Shown one piece after another: positions 10,146 through 18,976 of a stretch of DNA of 64,000 nt. Where the stretch lies: the NCBI GenBank assembly GCA_025435555.1, contig JAIWWG010000006.1, positions 62,001-126,000 on the forward strand. The letters are read 5' to 3'. This DNA comes from Chytriomyces cf. hyalinus JEL632 (taxonomy: Eukaryota > Chytridiomycota > Chytridiomycetes > Chytridiales > Chytriomycetaceae). Within the stretch, counting starts at the first letter, position 1. Every line of letters starts with the position of its first letter. Below the pieces are notes generated by a model, which was not told where the DNA came from, did no database searches, and was given only the letters and a program-made list of their open reading frames with translations. The translations under genes were made by a program, and so were the position numbers.

Positions 10146-12147
10146 TCAAAGAACAATATTCACTGAAATTCCCTCCGGATCCGTGTTTGATCTGTCATCA
10201 TCAGTAGCCTGCACCACCACGTGACTATCTCCAGAGTCGCCTGCGTTGCCTCCAAACTTCCCCCTCTCCTTTGGAGTTCCCAACTCAGACTCATTATCAT
10301 TTTCGCTGTTTGAAGCCGATTGGCTTGGCGAATTATTAGATGATCGCGACGAACCTTCGAAAGGTGGAGCTTGTTCAACAAATACGGTGTTTCTTCGATC
10401 GAGATCTGCAGTTTCATTCTCGGATTGATTCTTGTACTTTGCAATCAGGGCAGCTGTCGACTGTACGTGTTTGGCGTCAATCGCAATTGGCTGTTGCAGG
10501 CATTTGGCCTTCTCTTTTGATGAGTGGCTGGTGGTGGGTTGGTTCGCACCTATTGGCGCTTTCCCTTTTCTTCGAGCCTCGTCAATTACCAATGACTTCA
10601 TTCGAGATTCCACCGTATCCATGAGCTTGTTGGCAATCTCAACTTCCACTTTTTGCGTCTTACTTTTGGTTTGAATGGCACGCCGCTTTTCCACAGTGTC
10701 ACTGCTTGCATTGCTTCTCCCGCTGCCACTCATGCTCCAATCATCGCTTATTGCGTCAGAAGAAGCTCCGTCACTCGATTCGCCGTCTCTCTCATCATTC
10801 GATTCTTGAAACCACTCCAAATCTAGAAATGCAGCAGCAGCTATTCGGGTGGTTGGGTTCGGATTCAAGCACGCTTCCACAACTTGCTGTGCATTGGAGG
10901 GCACTTTGGACCAGATGCTGGGTGGGTAACTGACAACGGCGTCCAGTTTGGATTGAGGCACGATGCCGAGCTCAAATGGCTGTGATCCCGTCAAAAGAAT
11001 GTAAAGAAGGCACCCAAATGACCACATGTCTACTGCTGATGGATATTCACGCTGCTCAAACTTTTTTTTTTTGTTCAGGCACAAATTTTTTTTTTTTTTT
11101 GTCCGAAAAATATTAATATTTACAAGAATAAAAAAAAACATTGTTGGGATGATGTAGTACCTCTTGCAGACTTATGAAAAGAATCTCTGGTGCCATATAC
11201 CCCAGACCCAGTGCTCCACACGGAGTTTTCAAGTGACGTGATTTCGCGTGCGTGCTCAGGCAAAAGTTGATCAGAGTGACTTGCGCCGCCCAGAGTTCAT
11301 TGTTTTCAGACGAGTCGTCGCCGTCAGTGGTGGGCGTTGGGAATCGAATGCCAACGTTGTCAGGTTGGACATCTCGGTGCATCTGTGCCCATCCATTTAA
11401 GTGAAGAGAAAAACTTTAAGTAAAGCTGAATAGTCAAACTGACCACGCGTCGTGCATGCAAATATCGGAGACCGAGCGCCATCTCCGCAGCAATGATGCG
11501 TACTTGGTTGGGATCTAGGGCACACGTTTCTTGAACAAGCGCAAAAAGGTCTCCGTCCTTCATATACTCAAGCGCTTGAACAAGCATTCAAAAAAGAGAA
11601 GACACGGGTCAATTTCGAAAGCGCTGGAACTAGGTCTAAAGGTGTTTTCACCGAAAACGTAGCAATTCTCTGTTTCGTGAAAGTTTCGAAGCTTGATAAG
11701 GTTCGGGTGGCTCAGGGTCTTCAGGAACCCCGTCTCGAGAAGAACGCGCCATTTCTCAACATCTGTCAAGGATACTTTGGCACCGACCTTGTGAGCAACT
11801 TGTGTGTCTAGAATCTGATCGTGTGCAAGAATGACTTTGCTGTTGGACATTCTGTTGTTGTGGGTGTTGACGGATGTTAGAATACGCAAACGAGAGACAA
11901 CAAGAACGACAGCGCACAAGGGTCGAATGGTTGAGATGAGCTTGCATTTGTGCTTTAGCATGTCCGAAAGCGGAAGGAAGATGGCCGTGCATCCGCCGCC
12001 TTTCTTGACGCGTTGTTTGTAAAGACGCGCCGCAGCTTTCTTTGCGGCGATTTCAGCCACGGTCAAGTTTGCGTTTGAGCCAGTATTTGAGGAGCAGTCG
12101 GACGAGTCTGTACTTTCTCTGGTACTGATGCCGCTTGCTTCGCTCAT
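10146..12147 (-). CDS. Protein kinase-fold protein, probable pseudokinase
   Basis: Five exons: 12147-11918, 11851-11652, 11574-11444, 11382-11161 and 11051-10146; intron 1 has a TTCTAACAT branch-like site. The N-terminus is Ser/Thr rich with a basic Ala/Lys helix (AEIAAKKAAARLYKQ). The kinase lobe has QVAHKV (likely VAIK lysine), LEYMKDGDLF, the catalytic loop MHRDVQPDN, LGYMAPEI and VDMWSFGCLLYILLTGSQPF. No glycine-rich loop is obvious. The DFG site reads INFCLS, so the metal-binding Asp is Asn and the Gly is Cys, suggesting weak or absent catalysis. A 250-residue Ser/Asn/Glu-rich tail follows. It resembles SCY1/ULK-like regulators in general layout, but no family is assigned. Confidence 0.85.
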
Positions 12148-12609
12148 GCTGATCAATACGTATGTACAGGTAGGTGTTGGTTTTTGGAAGGGGCGGTTTT
12201 TTGGTTTTTTTTGGATTACCGTCGAAACCACCCAAGTGCAGCGTTGAACAGAATCACCAAAAAAAATCGGGCATTGTAAATCTGAACAAAGAATTTCTCG
12301 TCTTTATCCGGTCAACGCCGCTGCCGACGCGACTCTTTCTCGGACAGAATCGCAAGTTCCAAGCTTTGGACTGCGGACAATGCGTGCGTGCCTGCGACTC
12401 AGTGCCTCGTGCTTTACCATGAATCTGGATTCGTTCTCAGTGTTAAAGTATGCTGGCCACACGCTAACCATCCTCATAGTCGTGATACTGAAAAGCAGAG
12501 AGGATGCAATTGACCTGGAACGTGAATCAACCGTGGTGCTTGGCACAAAGTTTATTTCAAAGCAAAAACCCGACCAACAACTCACATTCACAACACAATA
12601 ATCGCAGCC
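12148..12609. other. Intergenic, no gene seen
   Basis: Between the kinase start codon and the end of the next minus-strand gene. It should contain the kinase promoter; open frames here lack any supporting features. Confidence 0.5.
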
Positions 12610-13029
12610 TCACTCATCTGAATGAATATCCACTTTCTGCACCGAGTATCTCGCACTTGGGAAGTCCTCAAAGCCATGCGCGTAGCAGTCCAAAGCCGCT
12701 CCTTCGCTCGAAACAACCTTCGCATTTTTAAGGAGTGCCGCCAAATCTTCCTCTTCGTCCGAGTCTTCAGACTCCAGAATTCGCTTACGTTTCGACTGCG
12801 GGGCAAGCATGTGGGCATTAGGGTGTCTTTCATCTTTGGGGCCCTCCCCTTGAAAAACGAAAAAGAAAAGAAGTACCTCAATCACCAGGGCCTTTGTGTA
12901 CAGCACGGCCTCGTCCTTGGTGTCAAACACTTTCATGAGCTTGACGCGCACGCTGGTCGGATCGTCAGAGTAGGCAAACAGGACCCAACGCTCTTTCTCG
13001 GGCTGGCTGAGTTTGAATTTGGGCGGCAT
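12610..13029 (-). CDS. Acidic hypothetical protein
   Basis: Continuous frame from the ATG at 13029 (MPPKFKLSQPEKERWVLFAY). The N-terminal part (SDDPTSVRVKLMKVFDTKDE) looks like a folded small domain. A basic KSKRKR stretch then leads to an acidic block LESEDSDEEEDLAALL, typical of nuclear proteins. Around residue 50 the frame contains VLLFFFVFQ, encoded by a pyrimidine-rich stretch flanked by GTACTT and CAAG/GGAG; this may be a very short intron that is a multiple of three, or simply coding. An upstream in-frame start exists at 13137. No family is recognised. Confidence 0.5.
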   Translation of the reverse strand: MPPKFKLSQPEKERWVLFAYSDDPTSVRVKLMKVFDTKDEAVLYTKALVIEVLLFFFVFQGEGPKDERHPNAHMLAPQSKRKRILESEDSDEEEDLAALLKNAKVVSSEGAALDCYAHGFEDFPSARYSVQKVDIHSDE

Positions 13030-13377
13030 TTTTCTCAAATTTCTCAACTTTTTTTTTCTTCTTCGCAATTTTCTTTGCGCCGTTGTGTCCGAAACTAGAC
13101 CTGCTTCGAGTTTAAAACGGCGGAATATTTTCTTCAAACATATTCGCTCCAGTATATGCTTATGATGGATGGACCATTGAGAAACAGGATAATCAAACTA
13201 GCTCGTCGATTGTTTCGATAAACTTCACCCTTTGTTCAAGCATCTCTCCAGAACGCGCGATGCACTCATTTTAAATGAAGGCTGTCTCCTGATGTTCGCA
13301 CAAATAAAAATAATAAAGAATGTGCCCAACGTGGAAATCAGCACTTTGTCCGCGGACCAGCTGGGAACAAAAGCAAG

Positions 13378-13450
13378 CGCCCAACGTGGGGGTCGAACCC
13401 ACAGCCTTCAGATTAAGAGTCTGACGCTCTACCGATTGAGCTAGCCAGGC
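13378..13450 (-). tRNA. tRNA-Lys (anticodon CTT)
   Basis: 73 nt. It starts GCCTGGCTAGCTC, the anticodon loop is CTCTTAA giving CTT, the T-arm is GTGGGTTCGACCCCCAC, and the acceptor stem pairs GCCTGGC with GTTGGGC. It has no intron. A TTTT tract lies about 5 nt downstream as Pol III terminator. Identical in sequence to the copies at 13646 and 28506. Confidence 0.97.
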
Positions 13451-13645
13451 GGATGACACTAAAAATGTTGACGTTTTATTGTTATTAAATGACGGAGAGA
13501 GATGGGCAGTTCTTCAGCTGTCTGAGGCAACGATAGCATTTCATCAACTCGGCAACTCAGCGCAAACAAAAGTGGAAGAAGGCTCAGCTGGAATTGGTGG
13601 AATGCAAATATTATCAAAAATGTATGAAAATTCGGAGAATCATGC

Positions 13646-13718
13646 GCCTGGCTAGCTCAATCGGTAGAGCGTCAGACTCTTAATCTGAAGGCTGTGGGTT
13701 CGACCCCCACGTTGGGCG
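13646..13718 (+). tRNA. tRNA-Lys (anticodon CTT), inverted neighbour copy
   Basis: 73 nt, identical to the gene at 13378-13450 and transcribed away from it; 195 bp separate their 5' ends. All arms pair, the anticodon loop is CTCTTAA, and a TTTT terminator follows at about 13724. AATCATGC directly precedes position 1. Confidence 0.97.
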
Positions 13719-15228
13719 CATACTTTTGTTCTTTGGGTTGTGTGGATCGACTGGTATTTTTTGTCTTGATTAGTTTCATCTGCAGTTGGAAGCATGTCCG
13801 TCATTGTCGCGGGTGGTGCGGGCATGAAGGTGCGATCAATAATCTGGGATATGTGATGAGCAATCATTGTTAAGCAGTGCAATACATGCGATTGAAAACG
13901 ACAAGGGTGGGTACCTGCTATCAGGATCAGGGTGGTAAATTGGTCTGGTTTTCCTTGCTCGGGGTTCACGGCATCAATGGTATTCATGCCCCGTGCCCTT
14001 TAATCCCCGTGTTAAACTACGACGGGATGCAGAGGAAGATGAGGAGGGGTGTGGAAGATTTGAAAGGTGCTTCTTGAATTGTGTTGGGCAAGGACACTGG
14101 TTGACTGGGAATACTGAGCCGGACATGAAAGTGAGGGGGCGGCGGAGATCTGTCGAGTTGGGATGCGGGCTGCGATGGATGCGAGGGCGTCGGTGATGGT
14201 GCTGTTGCGAGGCGAAGTCACGTTGTGTGTTGTGAAGGGACGGACCAATTTGTTGTGGGGGTGACAATTAAAATTTGAGAACATGTGAGCAATTTCCAAG
14301 TTTATTGGAAGGTGCGAGAATACTTTCGAATCGTGTGTGGGATAAGAAAACGACCGCCATTTCACGGACTGAAATCCTGGGCAGCCCCTTCCATTGCTTG
14401 ACACGTGCTAGAGTCGCGTGTCACTCGATATGTGCATGTCCAGGCACTGTGTCCGGCACGCTGTTTACCTATTGCACGTTATGTCCAGGAAGCGTTATTA
14501 TTGCGTTATTGTGGTCTTTTATTCGATAGAGTGACTTTGAAACGATTCGACCGTGTTTATCCAGGCTGATGTCAAATGAAGTCTTTCTTGGATTGGTCGC
14601 ACCCAACGTGGGTCGATACGCGCCTGTTGTGTATGAATGTCATTTTTACGGAGGAGCGATAGAACATCGAGTAAGAAGGTTCTTTGATTTGCAGTGACGA
14701 CTGGACTAGACAAAAGCGTTCAGGACTGTGAGAGGATCCACATGCGATAGCAATAATTGCGCGTGAGGGGGCAAGTTGCAGGAGCTTTCTGTGTACGCGC
14801 AACTGGGGCCAGCAGCAAAGAAGGATGAGGTTGGCGATGGAGATTTGTATTGACGATGCGGTGGAGTCGCTCAATGGTGCATTGTATGGCTGATGCAGTT
14901 GTTGTTCATGGTCAGACTGAGACTGAGGGGGGTGTCGGAAAGCAGAGCGTGTAGCAGGATGGGCTGTTGTGGAGACCGTTTGTTCTTCTTGTCACGGCAA
15001 ACGCCTTCACTTTTTTTCAATCCGCAAATTTTCAGGCTCGAAGACTGGTCCTCAAAATAGAACAAAATGTGTGTTAAATACAATTCGCGCCCTTTTTTAT
15101 TCCATCTAAGGTATTCTTTTCAAAGCATAAGGGGGGGGGGGGGGGGGGGGAGAGCATGGCAGCTGCATGCAAACACCCCCCACTCTAAACCCCAACAAAA
15201 GAGCATCGCGCATGGATTACTACTCTCT
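13719..15228. other. Gene-poor stretch
   Basis: 1.5 kb between the tRNA pair and the oligopeptide-transporter remnant. Minus-strand frames at 14012-14404 (Ser/Thr/Pro rich) and 13870-13990 could be exons of a small unknown gene, but no domain or reliable splice chain supports this. A G20 tract lies at 15131-15150. Confidence 0.4.
15131..15150. repeat. G20 homopolymer
   Basis: Twenty consecutive G on the plus strand, just beyond the 3' end of the transporter pseudogene. A similar, longer run lies in an intron at 18502. Confidence 0.95.
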
Positions 15229-15890
15229 CTAGTTACAAGCTGGATCCTGTTCAGGCAAATACTCATTCCCATACGCAGCACCTATCACCCCATAATCCAA
15301 ACACGCCAACGTCGCATCCGGCAAACACCGCTCAATATCTCCAGAATTCATGAACCACGAAGGAAACGGCATCTGGAACTTTGCATTAAACTGGACCATA
15401 AAAAACAAAATCAACAACATGGCTCCCTTTCCGGAATCAAACGCGGCAGACATGACGTATTGCGTATTTCTTCCACCACGTGTTTCAATGCTTTTTGACA
15501 AAGTAGTTGACAATCACGGCGATAATCAGTGGAGAAATCAAGTCGGAGCGGCGGCCACCGGCGGCGGCGGGGAAAATGAAAATGAGAAAATGAGCGGAAT
15601 ATTGACGAGGTGCCAGAACGAGTTTGGTTGCAATTTGTGCAAGTACCATGGAATCACTGGGAGCACGGCCCCAACAGCGAATCCGAGCAACGTTTCAAAG
15701 TATGGGGATTCAGGTCCAAAGAAGCGTGCTGGAGCGATTGCACCCAAATTGCACCGGCAGACAAGAACGTGTTGTACCCGTTGGAAGACCATCCTGAAGC
15801 GGGGTCGTCTCCTTGTACTTGCATCGACCACTGGAATCCGGCGGGGAATTGATGGGCGTCGCCCGCCTCATTCAGCCACACTGGACCCAT
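15229..15890 (-). pseudogene. Oligopeptide transporter (OPT family), C-terminal remnant
   Basis: Only the last 220 or so residues of a protein that is normally 700-900 residues remain. Recognisable OPT pieces are NGYNTFLSAGAIW, AIAPARFFGPESPYFETLLG, FAVGAVLPVIPWYLHKLQPN and FWHLVNIPLIF, then IIAVIVNYFV, NTWWKKYA and MSAAFDSGKGAMLLILFFM. The frame breaks at least three times: after GAIW (one base missing in a G run), around the PPPVAAAP segment, and before MSAAFD (one extra A). A TGA also replaces an expected Trp codon before NTWWKK. No upstream OPT sequence is found before 15900. Living members import oligopeptides with protons across the plasma membrane; this copy cannot. An assembly error could explain one frameshift, not all. 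Confidence 0.85.
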
Positions 15891-16319
15891 TCAAATTTAA
15901 TCCTGTTTGAATGGGCACTTAGTGTGTGGCCTGTGTCTTGTGTCTGATCGGTGGTGGTGTTGGTGGTATGATGTCTGACTGTCGCAGAGGGTAGCATGCA
16001 TGCACGCATGTCACTCCTTCTTCTCTCTTCTCTTCCCTTCTTCACAAAGAGACTCATTTTAGACCCACCCAATTACGCCCACCACTTATCTTTGCTCTCG
16101 CACGCGCCTAATTTGCTTTGATTTCTAACTTCCCCAATTTGCTTTGCAATTGCATCACACTTGTCTTATCACCGGCGGGAGTGACTTCAAACAGTTTCAT
16201 GCGATCCATCAAATCCCAACAAGTGACTTTATTATTGTGACCTGGAATCTAATAAAGCGAACGCTGAAGATGCAAAAATAAAAAATAAAAAAAACAAAAT
16301 AATCTACTCATTTTCCCCT
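15891..16319. other. Intergenic, no gene seen
   Basis: Between the transporter remnant and the multi-pass membrane gene; AT-rich near 16250-16310. No OPT coding sequence continues here. Confidence 0.5.
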
Positions 16320-17398
16320 TCAAACAAGAGCCACTTTCTTGTCCTCACACTCAACCTGAGTCGCGTTCCCGTTGAAACCCATCTCCTCAACACCCGCCTT
16401 GCAGCAACAGCCCTGCTCCCAACAACTGCTCGGGAACACTAACTCCCTCACCTCAACAACAACCCAAATAAACACAAACGCTCCCGCAATCAATCCCAAC
16501 CCAATCAACGCGCTCGAAAACGCGTCCGCAACATTGGTTGGGTCCGTATGCATGTTCCTAGCGATTTCAAAAAAAAACACATCAGCTCATCAACAAAATT
16601 CACACAAAGCTTAATTTTAACACTCACGTCTTGTACGCTACAACTGCACCCGCAATCAACGCAGACCACGACAACGTAAACGCAACAAGATATGCGTGAA
16701 TCTTCCATGCACTCAACAACAACTCCAACCCCATCCCCCATGACACCAACGCAATATCCGCTCCGCGATAACTTGCTCCAATCACACCCGGGTACACTAT
16801 AAATGAAACTGTGCTCGCCAAGATTACTGTGCATGTGAACGAGTGTAGGATCCAAATCACGAGATGTGTAACGGGTCCAGTCGACAGTAAATGTGTTGCA
16901 TCAATGTGGTTTTGTGCCGCCACAATCAGGTGCAGCTTATAAATATATGTTTTTTGATCATGTTGGGGTGGGTGGGGTGTCAAGATGCAAATCAAAATAA
17001 AGGACATATGCTGTTCCACTCACTGCAAAGTAAAAAAACAATGACATGCCGTACGATTGAGGTACAGTGGTAGAATCCATTTCATCAACAACGGATGGAT
17101 ACATTCGCGCATGTACCCAACTGACAAGCAACGCGACAGCAAACATGGCACGCACAGATACAAGAATTGCTGCACCCTCAGACACGACGCTAGGTTCGAC
17201 GCGTGGCAGGCTTTGTGCGCAATTGCATACTTGCGATTCCACAGATTTACAAGTACATTTGGGACGCTCAAACAGGCAACGGCTCGATGCGTTCTTGAAG
17301 CGGAGTATTGCAATCAACAGAGACGAGGGTGCAAGCGGGTACGTAATGTCGTATTGCAGGGCTTTGAGAACGCGTGATGCCAGGTTCGACTGGGACAT
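16320..17398 (-). CDS. Multi-pass membrane protein of unknown function
   Basis: Three exons, 17398-17024, 16935-16628 and 16557-16320, join exactly in phase (donors GTGAGT, acceptors TTATAAG and ATCGCTAG). The roughly 306-residue product starts MSQSNLASRVLKALQYDITY and has about six hydrophobic segments, including SVRAMFAVALLVSWVHA, SYGMSLFFYFA, VTHLVIWILHSFTCTVIL and LIGLGLIAGAFVFIWVVVEV. A cysteine-rich loop (CTCKSVESQVCNC) sits before the second segment and a CWEQGCCC motif near the C-terminus. No family was recognised. Confidence 0.75.
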
Positions 17399-17765
17399 GT
17401 TTTTTTTCAAACAAAAAGTTTTTGTTTTTTTTGTTTTGATTTTGGACGGACTTGTCAAAAGTTAGTATTCCACTCTCTCAATCAGTTCTGTATTTAACAA
17501 GCACTGGTCTAAGAATAAGACCCTTACACGACTCGGCACCAAGCAACAACTTAAGAAACCCAATGAAAAACCCCCCATATAGTTAAAAGAAAACGGACAC
17601 TGGCCACGCACTAAATTACAATCACTCAGGGCCATGCAAGGACAAAGACAATAGCAATCAGACAGACGCATCAAGAATAAAAATTAGGGCGTCCCAAACG
17701 AGGAATGCTCAAAAAAAAAGAAGAAGACGCGAAGAAGACGAAGGCAGAAGTGGCACTCCAACAGT

Positions 17766-18865
17766 TTAGTTGTAGCTAGTGGTAAGAAAATATATCGTTA
17801 GTGTTGGGACCCGAAGGGACAACTTCTGAGTTCAACGGAAAACATACCCGTCGTTTCCACCCTGGTAACCCTGCTGGCCACCGTAACCTCCCTGGTTTCC
17901 TCCGTAACCGCCTTGGTTACCTCCGTAACCAGAGTTGTAACCTCCACGTCCTGTTATCAAAAAAAAAATAAATCAAAATCGTTCACGATCAAATGTAAAA
18001 AAAAAAAGCAAACAGTTTACAAACCTCCACGGAATCCACCACGGCCACCACCACCACCAAAGTTGTCTCTTGGGGGTCTGTCACCAGCTGGGCGGTCGTT
18101 GGCAATGTTGACACGGACGGTACGGCCATCAAGGTCCTGCTCGTTCAAAGCATCGATGGCGGCCTGGGCAGCGTCAGCAGACTCCATGGTGACGAAACCG
18201 AATCCACGGGAGCGGCCTGAAGACGTGAAAACGTTGATAAGTGAGTCATGTGGACATATCAGAAGGCATGGACCAATGAGAAGCAAGCAATAGCCTGGGA
18301 CTCGTTAACATCCCGTCTCCTCTTCTCGCTCAATCAAATTGCCATCAAGAAGCAGCAATAAATAGAAGAGAAAGGAGTCGGTATCCATTCCACCCCAAAA
18401 TGTTGTTGTCGAAAAAATTTGTGGACAAGAGGCGCACATGGCGATCCCACCCGAGAACATGAAAAAAAGGGGGGATGGGATGGGAGGGAGCACAAAGAGA
18501 TGGGGGGGGGGGGGGGGGGGGGGGGGGTGATGATGGCGCTAACCAGTCTCTCTGTCCTTGAGCACGATGGCGTCAGTGACGCTTCCGTAGGCGCTGAAGG
18601 CCTGGACGAGGGAGTCATCAGTGGTTCCCCACTGCCAACAATAATGAGTCAGTATCGGCACGAGAAGCATGCAAAGAACAAGGACTTACGGAAAGGTTTC
18701 CGACAAAAAGCTGTGGATGAAGGTGAAGAAACAGTGGATCGATCAGTAATGCGTTCATAAGAGGGATGAGATCGGGGCAAGAGAGAGGGCGACAGAGCGC
18801 AGTGTTTGGCCGTTCAAGCGAGATACACGACTGTCGGGTGGTAGTCAGGGGTTCACCTTGGTCAT
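17766..18865 (-). CDS. Glycine-rich RNA-binding protein with one RRM
   Basis: Six exons: 18865-18857 (ATGACCAAG), 18710-18690, 18631-18544, 18216-18025, 17950-17848 and 17775-17766, 140 codons in all. The single RRM starts almost at the N-terminus: RNP2 is KLFVGNLS, followed by WGTTDDSLVQAFSAYGSVTD, and RNP1 is RSRGFGFV. The tail is RGG/GYGG-rich (GGYGGNQGGYGGQQGYQGG) and ends GYN. This layout matches plant and fungal cold- or stress-linked glycine-rich RNA-binding proteins that act as RNA chaperones; the precise role is inferred. Six exons for 140 codons is high. Intron 3 contains a G26 run at 18502-18527. Confidence 0.92.
18502..18527. repeat. G26 homopolymer inside an intron
   Basis: Twenty-six consecutive G on the plus strand, hence C26 in the transcript of the glycine-rich RNA-binding protein gene, within intron 18543-18217, 16 nt from its 5' splice site. 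Confidence 0.95.
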
Positions 18866-18976
18866 TTGTGTTTTTGGAATGAAAATTGGTCGCGATAAAA
18901 TCCGAGAAAAGGAAAAAGAAAATTAGCAGCAGCGTGGTTTCGGAACAAAAGGCCAACATTTATTTATGGGTGTCCG

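Noticed and set aside
12622-13098. 158-residue plus-strand frame opposite the acidic hypothetical protein
   Set aside because: The minus strand gives a better protein (ATG, structured start, acidic SEDSDEEED tail); the plus frame has no recognisable features.
13378-13718. Inverted tRNA-Lys pair considered as termini of a mobile element
   Set aside because: The 195-bp interior has no coding or repeat features, and both genes have normal arms and terminators; a simple inverted duplication is enough.
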